Assembly (NCBI RefSeq): GCF_000332475.2
Contig: NZ_AOGX02000029.1
Coordinates: 62,001-126,000, forward strand
DNA: 64,000 bases
Origin: Leptospira yanagawae serovar Saopaulo str. Sao Paulo = ATCC 700523
Lineage (GTDB): Bacteria > Spirochaetota > Leptospiria > Leptospirales > Leptospiraceae
Direction of reading: 5' to 3'
Part shown: positions 44,647 through 53,810 of the stretch, in pieces
How the letters are laid out: the number at the start of each line of letters is the position of its first letter
Numbering within the stretch: position 1 is the stretch's first letter
The notes under the pieces: generated by a model
The model's input: the letters and a program-made list of their open reading frames with translations, nothing else
What the model was told of the DNA's origin: nothing
The model's database searches: none
Position numbers and translations under genes: made by a program

Positions 44647-45852
44647 TTATTTAAACGATAGATTCTGAGCAGAACCATCAAAAGCATCCATATATGCTTT
44701 GGAAGTTTCTTCGTATTGTTTCACAGTTCCAAGGGCTGCTTGGCCTGCAATACTTGCTCCTAATGCCACATAGGTTCGATTGAAGGCTTCATCGACTGAC
44801 ATAAAATCAGAGCCACCCACAGTGGGGCTTGGGTAATCTGCTGGGACTTGGTCTGCATTCAATTGGTCTGTGACATATCCATTGATATTAAAGATTCCAT
44901 AAGACAATTTGGCTCCTGCAAAGGAGGAGGCAGGAAGGTTACAAATGGTTTCAGCTTTTGTTGCTAAAGTAGTAAAGGTAGCTTTTGCGGTGGTTTGGAA
45001 AGGCAAATCAAACTTTTGCATGTACGCTAATACATAATAAATATTGTCACTACCACCACAGGCAGCTTTCAATTGGTCCAGTCCTGTGGCATTGGATGGG
45101 TTGATTTCTTTTAGTTTGGTAAAACTCAATCGCACAACCGATCGAAAACACAATTGCCTTCCAGAATCCACTTCTGTTAAAACCACTCGGCCATGTTTGC
45201 TAATCCAAGAAGAGTTCTCGGGGCCATTCCGCCAGGTATAGGTTTGGAATTTCGTTCCATAAATGGATTCATTTCCTGTATAACTTTCTGTGATCACATC
45301 TCCTACATTGGCAAACTGTGGGTTCCCAAAATCAACTAACCGGTAGTAGATGAGAGCTCCATCATTTCCAAGGGTGGTGTTTGGGTCATCGAAAAACAAT
45401 TGTAAGGAGGGAATGGATGCCCCAGTTTTTTTGATTTCAAAAAAATGGTTAAAGGTTTTGTTCCCTGTGTAAGCTGTGGATGCAATGTTAGCCGTTGGTG
45501 TATTGATTTTGATGGTAAGCGTGGCAGATCCGAACCCACTTAAGTTCACATTGGTGAGAACATCGGTTCTTGTTTCCCCAGGATTATTAAAATACCCAGC
45601 GTTTTTCAATGCTAAAATCAAATTGTCTATGATGCCCGAGTTCCCTCTCGCCCAAGTGGCAGATTGTCTCACAAAACCCCAGTTATCTGCGCTTGTGGCG
45701 GACCAAAGTTTTTCTGTTCCAATTCCCAATTGGATGGCATCAGCAAACATTTCAGAGAGGAGGGTTTCTTTAGATTTTCTAGTTTGGGATTGGAAATCCG
45801 TAACCTGAAGGCTAACCGTCAAAAAAAGGATGAAAAGTAGGATTTTTTTCAT
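44647..45852 (-). CDS. Secreted protein of unknown function, 401 residues
   Basis: Not recognised. The ATG at 45852 is preferred over the GTG at 45855 because GGAG lies six bases upstream of it. A signal peptide (MKKILLFILFLTVSLQV) leads to a mostly polar mature protein with a few Cys residues (CFRSV, AACGGS, ICNLP), which may form a disulfide. The 5' end abuts a small lipoprotein gene and both belong to the minus-strand group headed by the FecR-domain gene. Probably a periplasmic or surface protein. The 195 bases beyond its 3' end hold no gene I can support. Confidence 0.7.
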   Translation of the reverse strand: MKKILLFILFLTVSLQVTDFQSQTRKSKETLLSEMFADAIQLGIGTEKLWSATSADNWGFVRQSATWARGNSGIIDNLILALKNAGYFNNPGETRTDVLTNVNLSGFGSATLTIKINTPTANIASTAYTGNKTFNHFFEIKKTGASIPSLQLFFDDPNTTLGNDGALIYYRLVDFGNPQFANVGDVITESYTGNESIYGTKFQTYTWRNGPENSSWISKHGRVVLTEVDSGRQLCFRSVVRLSFTKLKEINPSNATGLDQLKAACGGSDNIYYVLAYMQKFDLPFQTTAKATFTTLATKAETICNLPASSFAGAKLSYGIFNINGYVTDQLNADQVPADYPSPTVGGSDFMSVDEAFNRTYVALGASIAGQAALGTVKQYEETSKAYMDAFDGSAQNLSFK

Positions 45853-45855
45853 CAC

Positions 45856-46059
45856 TTACTCCGCAATCCCTTTGGGGATACAAATGGTAAAACCTGACTT
45901 CGGTCCAGAACATCCGGCTGCTTGGTTGTACGCATAGACATAGAGGAGGAGGGCAGTCAGTGCATCTTCTTTTTTGTTGTCTTCCTTTTCAAAGAGAGAA
46001 CAAGAAAGAGTGAAACTCAATATGAGAAAGGAGATAATGGGAATTAGATAGGATCTCAT
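45856..46059 (-). CDS. Small lipoprotein, 67 residues
   Basis: The N-terminus MRSYLIPIISFLILSFTLSC is a clear lipoprotein signal peptide with lipobox LSC (Cys20). The mature peptide is short and charged (SLFEKEDNKKED), with two further Cys residues (AAGCSG and TICIP) that could form a disulfide. Its stop codon and the start of the next gene are only three bases apart, so they are very likely co-translated. No function recognised. Confidence 0.75.
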   Translation of the reverse strand: MRSYLIPIISFLILSFTLSCSLFEKEDNKKEDALTALLLYVYAYNQAAGCSGPKSGFTICIPKGIAE

Positions 46060-46100
46060 ACCTTATATAACAAAAGGTATGAGATGTTTTTGCAAGGATT

Positions 46101-47018
46101 TTAGCGAGAGAGGATTTCGTATTCCCATTCGGTCACAAGGCTTTGTTCGATGGGAGAAGTGAGGCTAGGAGGAGCCACAAGGGAACGCGCTAAGGTTTTG
46201 GTTCCTGTCACAGCTGGAGGTAAGAGGTGATAAAAGGAATCCTCTTTTTTGCCACGGAGTTGGAACTCTTTCCATTCTTCCCTGGTGACAAAGGCACGGA
46301 TGCGATCCTTGGAAGGGGTAGGAGAAGCGCGAAAGGAAATCCGTTTGTCTGGGATCGTCACCTTTTCGCCTTTCTTCACAAAATTGTCATTTTGGATTTG
46401 GTTTGGGAAGAGGAGGACTGGTTCTCCTTTTTGGTTTTCAGGCACTAGGACGACATAAACATAATTGTCTTCCGTGGTTTCCAATTCAAAACGAATGGGT
46501 TCCCCAGCCACGTACGTTGATTTAAGCGAATTGATTTTGACTTGGGAAGAAGTGTTGGCACCGGTATGGGAAAGCGCTAGGTAGATATTTTTTTTGTCTA
46601 GGTAACTCAGGAAATCAGAGACAAGGGTTTTGGCTAAGGATTCAGGAAGTGCATTTCGATACTCTAAGGTTTCGTGTAAAACATCAACAAAGGAAATCAA
46701 TGCTTGCCCATCCTCATTGGAGACCAAAACCAATTTATCAACTTGTGTTAACTTCTGTAAGTTGGTCTTTGTCTCTTCTGTTGCTTCCCCAGCTTTGTCA
46801 AATTCCCAAACCAGTTTTTCTGATTCAGGAAAGGTGAAAGTTAAATTGCCTCTCCCACTGGATTGGATTTGTTCTTTGATAAAGTCTCTTAAGATTCTAC
46901 TTTCTTCTGTGGAAGGATAAGCTTCTACCGCAATTTTAAAAACAGGAGTGCTTACACTTCTATCAGCGGATACAACAGATAAACCTGCGATCGAAAAAAT
47001 TACCAAAAAACGTTTCAT
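46101..47018 (-). CDS. DUF4384 domain protein, exported
   Basis: Protein of 305 residues with an N-terminal signal peptide (KRFLVIFSIAGLSVVSA). The first half (to about 150) contains a helical, FlgO-like region. The second half matches DUF4384: the stretch YVYVVLVPENQKGEPVLLFP is followed by GEKVTIPDKRISFR. DUF4384 proteins are secreted or periplasmic and often accompany FecR-like or caspase-like partners; the function is unknown. It begins one base after the FecR-domain gene stop, so the two are coupled. Confidence 0.82.
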   Translation of the reverse strand: MKRFLVIFSIAGLSVVSADRSVSTPVFKIAVEAYPSTEESRILRDFIKEQIQSSGRGNLTFTFPESEKLVWEFDKAGEATEETKTNLQKLTQVDKLVLVSNEDGQALISFVDVLHETLEYRNALPESLAKTLVSDFLSYLDKKNIYLALSHTGANTSSQVKINSLKSTYVAGEPIRFELETTEDNYVYVVLVPENQKGEPVLLFPNQIQNDNFVKKGEKVTIPDKRISFRASPTPSKDRIRAFVTREEWKEFQLRGKKEDSFYHLLPPAVTGTKTLARSLVAPPSLTSPIEQSLVTEWEYEILSR

Positions 47019-47019
47019 C

Positions 47020-47742
47020 TTAACCTTGGCCTTTATAATCGTTCATCATTTGGTCATTTTTTTCATACTGTTCTTTGATGCGTTGGTAGTTCTCTTCTTT
47101 GATGGCTTTGAACTGTTCAAAGATACGCATTTTTTCTTTTACAAATTCATCTAAAATTTGTTTTTTTAATTGTTTGCCAGAAACCACCACTTCTTCGTTT
47201 TCTGCAACTAATGTTTGTTTGCCTTTTTTATCAGGACTTACGGCAACTGTCCCTTCATTGACATAAACTCCCGTCTCCACATCCTTCAATTCTTCATCCT
47301 CACCGCCTTGGTTGGGAGTGGAAACAAGGAACTCTGTGCCTCTCACACCTGCTACAAAACTTGGATTGACGACGCTAAGTTGGGTGTTACTTGGTGCACC
47401 ACCTTCTGGTTTGTGTGCTTTGACAAATAACTTACCACTCACTAAATTGAGAGTGGTTGATTTCGTTTTCGGATTGAGTAGTTCATCGATTTTGAGAGAG
47501 GAAAATTTGGAAAGTCGTACGGTGGCTTGCGTTGCCAATTGGATTTCGCAACTTCCGTCCTCTGTCGTGATGGTGTCCCCTTTTTTTAGGACACTCCCTA
47601 ATCGAACCGTTTCCTTCGCATTTTTAAAACGTGGGCCTGAAATGTAATTTTTCCCTTGGACAAAACTCACAACACCCACTTCATCAGCGGTGATGGCAGT
47701 TGCGAAAAGGAGTAGGAATATAAGAGAGAAATAACGGGTCAT
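47020..47742 (-). CDS. FecR-domain periplasmic protein
   Basis: Protein of 240 residues from the ATG at 47742; a longer TTG frame from 47781 would overlap a candidate promoter. A signal peptide (TRYFSLIFLLLFATAITA) is followed by a FecR domain: VVSFVQGKNYISGP, then KGDTITTEDGSCEIQLA and RLSKFSSLKI. The C-terminal 70 residues form a charged coiled coil. FecR-domain proteins of this exported type bind or signal envelope state. It is divergent from the TolC-like gene with 122 bases between the start codons, suggesting related regulation. Confidence 0.82.
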   Translation of the reverse strand: MTRYFSLIFLLLFATAITADEVGVVSFVQGKNYISGPRFKNAKETVRLGSVLKKGDTITTEDGSCEIQLATQATVRLSKFSSLKIDELLNPKTKSTTLNLVSGKLFVKAHKPEGGAPSNTQLSVVNPSFVAGVRGTEFLVSTPNQGGEDEELKDVETGVYVNEGTVAVSPDKKGKQTLVAENEEVVVSGKQLKKQILDEFVKEKMRIFEQFKAIKEENYQRIKEQYEKNDQMMNDYKGQG

Positions 47743-47748
47743 GCCACT

Positions 47749-47776
47749 TTTATAAAGGAAGAGTTTCCTCTTACAA
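47749..47776 (-). promoter_or_regulatory. Candidate promoter of the FecR-domain gene
   Basis: On the minus strand TTGTAA (47776-47771), a 16-base spacer and TATAAA (47754-47749) lie immediately before the ATG at 47742. With the usual start distance of about seven bases the transcript would begin at or next to the A of the ATG, so the mRNA could be leaderless. No Shine-Dalgarno sequence precedes this ATG. Prediction by eye. Confidence 0.45.
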
Positions 47777-47864
47777 GCCAAAAATCAGAAAAAAAAATCA
47801 AAAAAATCCCTACAAACGATCTATTTTTGGAACCAATATAAAAATCCTTCACCTATCCAGCGAT

Positions 47865-49418
47865 ATGCGGCGAAGTCTTTGGCTTTTGTTACTACTTCTG
47901 AGTTTTGTCCATTTACCAGTGGGTGCGGAAGGGCAATTGTTTTGGGAGGATTGCGTTTGGATTGGAATGGAGCGCAATCTCCACCTAAAATTGGAGAAAA
48001 CCAAATCAGAATTATTCCCCATTTTGCTCAAAGAAAAATGGAAACAATACCTCCCCAAATTAGGAGTTCATTATTTTGGCATATTCTCTCGGAACAAAGA
48101 ACAAATTGACCAAGAATACCGAGACGTTCGGATCCAAATCCAACAAATGATTTACGATGGAGGAGAAACGGAACGAGAAAAACAGAAAATTGAAATCAAA
48201 CAACTCATCCAAGTAGAAGAAAAAAAAATCATAAGGGAAAAGGTATTTAAGTCTATATCCAATCACTATTTTAATGCCAACAAACGAATGTTTATTGATT
48301 TGATCTACCAATTGAGAAGTGATCGGTATGGTTTGGAAAAAGAAAAACAAAAAACAGAAGTGGCTTCAGGGATCATCGCTCCAAAAGAAGAAAAAGTTGG
48401 TAGGATTTGGGAGGCTGAGTTTGCATCAAAACGAATCCAAGCGAAATCTCAACACTTATTAGCCAATTTAGAATTGAAACAATCAATGTTTTTAGAACCC
48501 GAAGAGATATTCCATTTAGAACCAGGATTTATGGAAAGGATCCAAATCCATCCACCCATTCTCAGCAATATAGAAACGAATGAAAATCATCCCTTACGAA
48601 AAAAAAGTCGTTTGCAATTGGAACTTGTCTCTTTGGAAGAAAAATCATTAGAAAATGATTGGAAACCAAAATTTCTTTTGGGAGGTTATGTTGGCCGGAA
48701 TGGGAATTCTGGTTTTCCCTTACAAAATGAAATTTATGGAATTAGTTTTGGTGTACAGGCAAACTTAGGTGGATCTAGTTTTACGTCCAATTCGCAAAAC
48801 GGAACCCAGTCGGAAGGAAATGGTATCCAAAGGATCCCTGGATATGGACCGCAACCCGTAGGGCCCGGTGATAATTCTTTTCAAAGTGGATCGTTTGGAT
48901 TGTTTGATGAAATCGGGAGAGAGAAAAAAAGATTTGATGTCAACTTAAGTCATGAACAAGCATTTTTAGAAAAATCACAAAACGAACTGATCTTAAGGAA
49001 TAATAGTAAAACAACGGAAATCAAACTTTCTGAAGCATACCAAAAGTATTTATTATATTTAGAATGTACAAAATCGGCAATTTCTAATCTTAAAAAAAAG
49101 AGATGGGAACGTAACTTATCCTTAATATCTGAATTAGAATATTTGAAATTAGAAGAAGAAGTTTTCCTCCCATTGGAAATGGCCATCGAACATTATTTTG
49201 CTTATCTAAGTTATGCTTTAGAAATGGCCTTGTATTTAGGAGAAGATCCCTTTTCCAATCGTTATTATCACTTAAAACAAGAGAAGTCGAATCACGAATT
49301 AGTCATGCTATTAAAGGAGTGGAGTTTTTCCAATCCAATCGAAAAAAATCAAACTCCGGAACCAAATGTGATGAAACCAAACCCTTTCCTTTGGGAGGAA
49401 AGGTATGAGAAACGTTAA
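47865..49418 (+). CDS. TolC-like outer-membrane efflux protein
   Basis: Protein of 517 residues with a signal peptide (RSLWLLLLLLSFVHLPVGA). The long helical hairpins with strand pairs of the OEP family are visible: an N-terminal DCVWIGMERNLHLKLEKTKS-like helix, QYLPKLGVHYFG, IQQMIYDGGETEREKQ, and in the second half HEQAFLEKSQNELILRNNSK. A Gly/Asn/Ser-rich insert (about residues 300-345) replaces part of the second barrel strand region. TolC proteins form the outer-membrane channel of tripartite pumps; the HlyD/RND genes downstream are its likely partners. It is the first gene of the nine-gene run. Confidence 0.8.
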   Translation: MRRSLWLLLLLLSFVHLPVGAEGQLFWEDCVWIGMERNLHLKLEKTKSELFPILLKEKWKQYLPKLGVHYFGIFSRNKEQIDQEYRDVRIQIQQMIYDGGETEREKQKIEIKQLIQVEEKKIIREKVFKSISNHYFNANKRMFIDLIYQLRSDRYGLEKEKQKTEVASGIIAPKEEKVGRIWEAEFASKRIQAKSQHLLANLELKQSMFLEPEEIFHLEPGFMERIQIHPPILSNIETNENHPLRKKSRLQLELVSLEEKSLENDWKPKFLLGGYVGRNGNSGFPLQNEIYGISFGVQANLGGSSFTSNSQNGTQSEGNGIQRIPGYGPQPVGPGDNSFQSGSFGLFDEIGREKKRFDVNLSHEQAFLEKSQNELILRNNSKTTEIKLSEAYQKYLLYLECTKSAISNLKKKRWERNLSLISELEYLKLEEEVFLPLEMAIEHYFAYLSYALEMALYLGEDPFSNRYYHLKQEKSNHELVMLLKEWSFSNPIEKNQTPEPNVMKPNPFLWEERYEKR

Positions 49419-50766
49419 ACAAAATCTTTTTTGGATTCTTATTTTGATTTTTCCCCTCCTCTCTTGCGATTCAAATTTTGGAACTTCTAAGGAATGGCTA
49501 AGTATTTTGGCAACAGATGAAGCTCCTAAGGTGATTTCTTTTACACCAACGTCTGGTAGCCAAGATGTCCCATCCAAAACTGAGATTTCCATTCTATGGA
49601 ACCAACCCATGGAGATCCAATCTTGTGTATCCGCTTTTTCGTTAGAACCACAAGTGAAAGGAAAATTTGAAACAACGGATTTCTCACTTAAGTTTTTGCC
49701 CAATCAAAATTTAGTTGCTGGAGGGTATGTGATCCGTCTCACCAAACAATGTGAGAACAAAAAAGGAAAGGATTTGGACCGAGTGTATTCCATTCCTTTT
49801 TCTGTAGTGGAACCTGAAGAACCAAAAATTAATTCTTTTTTCCTATCAAGTGGAACACGCGATGAATGTTTGTCAGGTGGAATTCAAATCAATAGAATGT
49901 TAGGACTTGCGGAATCTGTCTGCACTGGAACACCGGGGCCTCCTAATTTCAGAGTTGTTTTCAACAAACCCATGGACAAAACAAATGTGGAACTTCTTTT
50001 GCGTTTTGAACCTTATCTTTCTCATCGATTGGAATGGGAAACAAATGAATCACTTCTCATCCAATTTGATTCCTTATTGCCATCTTCTACACGTTTCCAA
50101 TTCCTCCTACCTTCAGGAATATTGGCTTTGGATGGCAAAAAGTCTTCAGAACCAATACGATTGGATTTTTTTGTTGGAGAAGGTGTAACGGATCCTTTTG
50201 TCATCGGATTTGGTTTGGAATCACAAAATTGTGGAATCGGTATACAAGAGTTAGGTTCTAGCTCACATTCTCGTTGGGACGCAAGTACATGTTTTTGGAG
50301 TACGGGCTTACCCATTCTCACACCTGAATCATATTACTTTCGAGGTGGTGACGATGGCACTGGCGACTCGGGAGAAACAGGTGCTTGTGCAGATGTGAAT
50401 ACAGACAATTTTCGAATTTTTTTCAACCAGTATATGGACACCACGTCTGTTATTTCCGCATCAAAACTCACAAAAATATCTCCCCCATCGTCAAACATAC
50501 GTTTGTCTTCATGGGTCTGGAGCCATTGCCAAACCCAATCTCCATATGGATGCCGACAACTAACCTATTCATTTGCAGAAAGTGAGGCTAGTTGTAATGG
50601 ATCTTTATTCGGAAATAATGGAACAGGTGGGGATTTTAATCTCACAAACTCCTCTTCTTCTCCTAATTTGTATCCATTTTATGAATTTCGTTTGGATTCT
50701 GATGCTAAGTCAAGTTTTGGGAAAAAAATGCCACATGCGTTTGTGATCCAGATGGAGGCAAAGTGA
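49405..50766 (+). CDS. Lipoprotein with Ig-like (SbsA/Big_5 type) domains
   Basis: Protein of 453 residues. The signal peptide ends in FPLLSC (lipobox, Cys21). A bacterial Ig-like domain of the SbsA type follows (PKVISFTPTSGSQDVPSKTE, then a QPMEIQS strand), and a second similar module starts near residue 170 (NFRVVFNKPMDKTNVELLL). Several Cys pairs occur later. It overlaps the end of the TolC-like gene by 14 bases and has a good GGAGG ribosome-binding site. It is probably an outer-leaflet or periplasmic scaffold protein; no enzyme motif is visible. Confidence 0.8.
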   Translation: MRNVKQNLFWILILIFPLLSCDSNFGTSKEWLSILATDEAPKVISFTPTSGSQDVPSKTEISILWNQPMEIQSCVSAFSLEPQVKGKFETTDFSLKFLPNQNLVAGGYVIRLTKQCENKKGKDLDRVYSIPFSVVEPEEPKINSFFLSSGTRDECLSGGIQINRMLGLAESVCTGTPGPPNFRVVFNKPMDKTNVELLLRFEPYLSHRLEWETNESLLIQFDSLLPSSTRFQFLLPSGILALDGKKSSEPIRLDFFVGEGVTDPFVIGFGLESQNCGIGIQELGSSSHSRWDASTCFWSTGLPILTPESYYFRGGDDGTGDSGETGACADVNTDNFRIFFNQYMDTTSVISASKLTKISPPSSNIRLSSWVWSHCQTQSPYGCRQLTYSFAESEASCNGSLFGNNGTGGDFNLTNSSSSPNLYPFYEFRLDSDAKSSFGKKMPHAFVIQMEAK

Positions 50767-51290
50767 ATTCCAAATTTCGTTTGTTTGTGTTATTCTTTGT
50801 TTCCTGTATCTCCTGTGGCGAAGCAGTTGGGTATTTAAAGTATCCAATCCCTGATGGGAATCAATTGCTACTAGTGCCGACTGCTTCGCATATTTTTTCA
50901 GACCATTATAGTTTAGAAAAAGAAATTTTAATTTCGATCAGTGAAGAATTTGAAAGAAACGGCTTCCAAGTCATTCCAAAAGAAGAATATAGTTTAGCCC
51001 TTCACGAAGCCCCGAATGCAAAAGATCATTTAGAGCGATTAGAATTTGAATTAAGCCAATCAAAGTCAAGTTATGAACCAAAACTCAAACATTGGATTCG
51101 CATCGCAAAAGAAAAGGGAATCCCTGAACTTGTTTTCGTTCGGTTTATGAAACCTGAGACGAGGAACTTGATTCAGGTTCGGTTGTTATGGATTCATATC
51201 ATAGAAAATGAAATGGAACGGTTTGATTGGAACTGGGAAAATCCAAATCGTTTTCCATTTCTCAAATCGAAACAAGAGGGAAGACTATGA
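50763..51290 (+). CDS. Putative lipoprotein, 175 residues
   Basis: Unrecognised exported protein. The GTG start overlaps the upstream stop (GTGA). The signal peptide NSKFRLFVLFFVSCISC contains two possible lipobox Cys residues; CISCGEA is the better site. The mature part is charged with mixed alpha/beta character (for example TASHIFSDHYSLEKEILI). No family is recognised. The overlaps with both neighbours tie it to the pump genes. Confidence 0.72.
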   Translation: MNSKFRLFVLFFVSCISCGEAVGYLKYPIPDGNQLLLVPTASHIFSDHYSLEKEILISISEEFERNGFQVIPKEEYSLALHEAPNAKDHLERLEFELSQSKSSYEPKLKHWIRIAKEKGIPELVFVRFMKPETRNLIQVRLLWIHIIENEMERFDWNWENPNRFPFLKSKQEGRL

Positions 51291-51799
51291 AGTCGATTTG
51301 GGTTTGTTTCACTAGTATATTGTTATTTGGCTCTCAGATTACTTGTCATCGTGGTGAACCTTCGGAAACGAAAGAGTATCAAATCCTGAAAGATGCTTAT
51401 TTATCAGGCCACCTGACGGTCGTTCGTTCTATTTTGGCTGGTAAATCGAAAGAAAGAGGGCTTCACCCAAAAGAATCCATTCTCTATTTAAAATCATTAT
51501 TTTACCTCAAAGAATGGAAGGAATTTTTTCTAGTTTGGAAGGATTCAAAAATCCATCCTCCGGAGTTGGTATTACTTTACTTCAAGGTGTTATTACTTGT
51601 TGGTGAGGATGAGAATGTAAACGAAGCAGAATTAAACCAATTAATGGATTTGGTTATGGTTTCTCCTGAAGCCATCCTTTTATACCTTCGTGTGAAAAAC
51701 CACAAAATCAGCGTTAGCGAAAAAAAACTTTTTTTGGCCCAAGTGAACGCTTTTCGGAACACATTGGATGTATTAGAGAAGGAGTTAAATCGCAAATGA
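51287..51799 (+). CDS. Putative lipoprotein, 170 residues
   Basis: Start at the ATG at 51287, which overlaps the previous stop (ATGA); a longer frame from 51227 would lack a signal peptide at its end. The signal peptide MKSIWVCFTSILLFGSQITC is followed by a mainly helical mature part (KILYLKSLFYLKEWKEFF-like repeats, read as YLKSLFYLKEWKEFFLV), suggestive of TPR-like helices. No motif allows a functional call. It is coupled to the next gene by an ATGA overlap. Confidence 0.7.
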   Translation: MKSIWVCFTSILLFGSQITCHRGEPSETKEYQILKDAYLSGHLTVVRSILAGKSKERGLHPKESILYLKSLFYLKEWKEFFLVWKDSKIHPPELVLLYFKVLLLVGEDENVNEAELNQLMDLVMVSPEAILLYLRVKNHKISVSEKKLFLAQVNAFRNTLDVLEKELNRK

Positions 51800-52413
51800 T
51801 TGGTTCATTCATACAAAGACTGTTGTCCCCAACAGTTTGGTCCCTTCGGATCTCCATTTTCCTTCCGCAATTGTTATCCCAACCTTGGTTTTATTTTGTT
51901 ACCTACACTTTGTTATTTTCTTTAAATTGTGTATGGAACTGGGATGCCTTCCAACAGGAAAATCATAACTTACTTACAAAACAAACTGGTAACAAATCAA
52001 TCATCCCTTTTTGGCAACTGTATCCATTCCAAATTTTTAGTATTTATTTTTTGGCTTTTAGCTTTATATCCTTTTCTTGTATTGTTTTCTTCCTTCTTTC
52101 TTATCCCTTTCGTTATCAATGGCAAAAACAAATGGTTTCGATTGTAACAATCTCGTTTCGATCCTTTTTTATGTTCTTTTGTATTTTGTTTCTGGGAAAC
52201 AAAATTTTGGGAGCATTCAATTCGAATCATGATTATGGGATGATCCTTTTTGCCTTTTGGATGATACTATTGTCATTGTTTGTGCAATACTATTCCCGTT
52301 TGGTATCAAAGCAATTATCAAATACGAAATTATCTGACAGACTAAGATTTACGATTTTAGGTTATTTCATGCCACTTAGCTTTTTACTGATGGTTTTGGT
52401 ACTTTGGAAATGA
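51796..52413 (+). CDS. Polytopic inner-membrane protein, 205 residues
   Basis: Five predicted membrane helices (about residues 25-45, 72-102, 115-140, 148-170 and 185-204) with short polar loops and an amphipathic N-terminus. The general outline recalls Yip1-type five-helix proteins, but no motif proves it. It is translationally coupled upstream and downstream (ATGA at both ends), which makes a role as an accessory membrane component of the pump operon likely. Confidence 0.7.
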   Translation: MIGSFIQRLLSPTVWSLRISIFLPQLLSQPWFYFVTYTLLFSLNCVWNWDAFQQENHNLLTKQTGNKSIIPFWQLYPFQIFSIYFLAFSFISFSCIVFFLLSYPFRYQWQKQMVSIVTISFRSFFMFFCILFLGNKILGAFNSNHDYGMILFAFWMILLSLFVQYYSRLVSKQLSNTKLSDRLRFTILGYFMPLSFLLMVLVLWK

Positions 52414-53810
52414 AATTTAAATTTTTACAAAAAGTCCTCTATCAAAAAATCCGAAGTATCTTGATCCTGGCATTTATTTTCCTTTTGGCTTCATTTTTCT
52501 ATTCAAGGTTTGCGCCAAAAAACATTCGTTATCGTTTGCCTTTGCTATCAAAGTTTTTGGTCTTCTCAGTTTTTGAAAAAAATACAATCGAATCAATTGA
52601 ATCTTCAAACAAAAATAAGAGTCGTCATTTCATAAATCCTCGTATTGTGGAAGAGAATGAAATGATGGAATTTCCCGCAGTTGTAGAACCATCAAAAGAA
52701 ATTTTCATCCAAAGCAAACAACCTGGACGTATCAAAAAAATCCATGTAGAAGAAGGCCAGTCCGTCAAAATAGGACAACTTTTACTCGAGTTAGATGATG
52801 AACTCATTCGTTTGGAAGGTGATAGGTTACAAATCAATTTGATTGCAGCAAAATCTCAGGAAGTGATTACCCGAGAAAAATGGGAACATGCTAAAAAACA
52901 AATAGAAGTGAAGGTAAGAGAAATTGATAAAAAAACAGAATGGGTGGAATTGGCAAAAAAGGAATACGACTATGCAAGTGATCTAAAATCAAAAAAAGAA
53001 ATCCTTTGGAAACAGGGTTACATTTCGAGTCCAGAATATGAAAAATTGAAACTGGAAGAAGAAACAAAACTGACCCAATTTAAAAATTTAATTAGAGAGC
53101 GAGAGAGTTTGTTGTCGATGGTATCCGTTCCATCCGATCCAAACAGGATCTCGTTTGACGAAAAGTTAAAAGAATGGAAAAACCAAAACACAGTTTTGGA
53201 GAGGGCAGAGTATGAACTCAGTTTGTCCAATATCAAAATCATCCAAAACCAAATCAAAGCCAATGAACAATTAAAAAATGATTCCAAATTGTATGCTCCT
53301 AGTTCGGGAAAAATTCTAAAGTTGAGTGTAAAAGAAGGTGAGGTGACAAGTCATATACCGCTCATGAGTTTAATGGAAAAGAATGAAATTTCTGTCTCTT
53401 TCCATGTGGGTGAAAGAGAATTAAAAGAAATTCAGTTAAAAAAAGAGGTCCAATATTTTCCTTCTATTTCGAATCAGACAATTGCCATCGGAATATTAGA
53501 AAAGATGAATGGATATTTAGATCCTAAATCCCATGGGATTATGATCAAGGCAAAACTCATTAAACATTACCAATCATTGTTGCCTGGTATGTTTGGAATC
53601 GTTAAAATCAGTTCTTCCGCAAAAAAAGAAAAAATATTGGTACCCACTAGATCTTTGTTTGGTGATTACAATTCTGGTTTTTATCTCCATTTGAAATCAG
53701 AAACCGGAATCGAAAAGAGATTTGTTCAAATTAAAACCTATTCTGAAACCGAATCAGAAGTCATCGCGGGACTTGGTCCTTTAGATGCCTTTGAAATCCA
53801 ACCTTTATGA
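52410..53810 (+). CDS. RND/HlyD-type periplasmic adaptor (membrane fusion protein)
   Basis: Protein of 466 residues from the ATG at 52410, which overlaps the upstream stop. One N-terminal membrane segment (about 15-33) is followed by the first half of a lipoyl domain (QPGRIKKIHVEEGQSVKIGQ). Then comes a long coiled coil (about 140-290) and the second lipoyl half (SSGKILKLSVKEGEVTSH), followed by beta-barrel and membrane-proximal parts (PGMFGIVKISS). This is the standard adaptor layout that links an inner-membrane pump to a TolC channel. It overlaps the RND gene by four bases. Confidence 0.88.
   Translation: MKFKFLQKVLYQKIRSILILAFIFLLASFFYSRFAPKNIRYRLPLLSKFLVFSVFEKNTIESIESSNKNKSRHFINPRIVEENEMMEFPAVVEPSKEIFIQSKQPGRIKKIHVEEGQSVKIGQLLLELDDELIRLEGDRLQINLIAAKSQEVITREKWEHAKKQIEVKVREIDKKTEWVELAKKEYDYASDLKSKKEILWKQGYISSPEYEKLKLEEETKLTQFKNLIRERESLLSMVSVPSDPNRISFDEKLKEWKNQNTVLERAEYELSLSNIKIIQNQIKANEQLKNDSKLYAPSSGKILKLSVKEGEVTSHIPLMSLMEKNEISVSFHVGERELKEIQLKKEVQYFPSISNQTIAIGILEKMNGYLDPKSHGIMIKAKLIKHYQSLLPGMFGIVKISSSAKKEKILVPTRSLFGDYNSGFYLHLKSETGIEKRFVQIKTYSETESEVIAGLGPLDAFEIQPL

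Noticed and set aside
44477..44668. Plus-strand frame of 63 codons in the gap after the PHP-domain gene
   Set aside because: No ribosome-binding site, no recognisable family, and it runs into the 3' end of the opposite gene. The 195-base gap is better read as non-coding.
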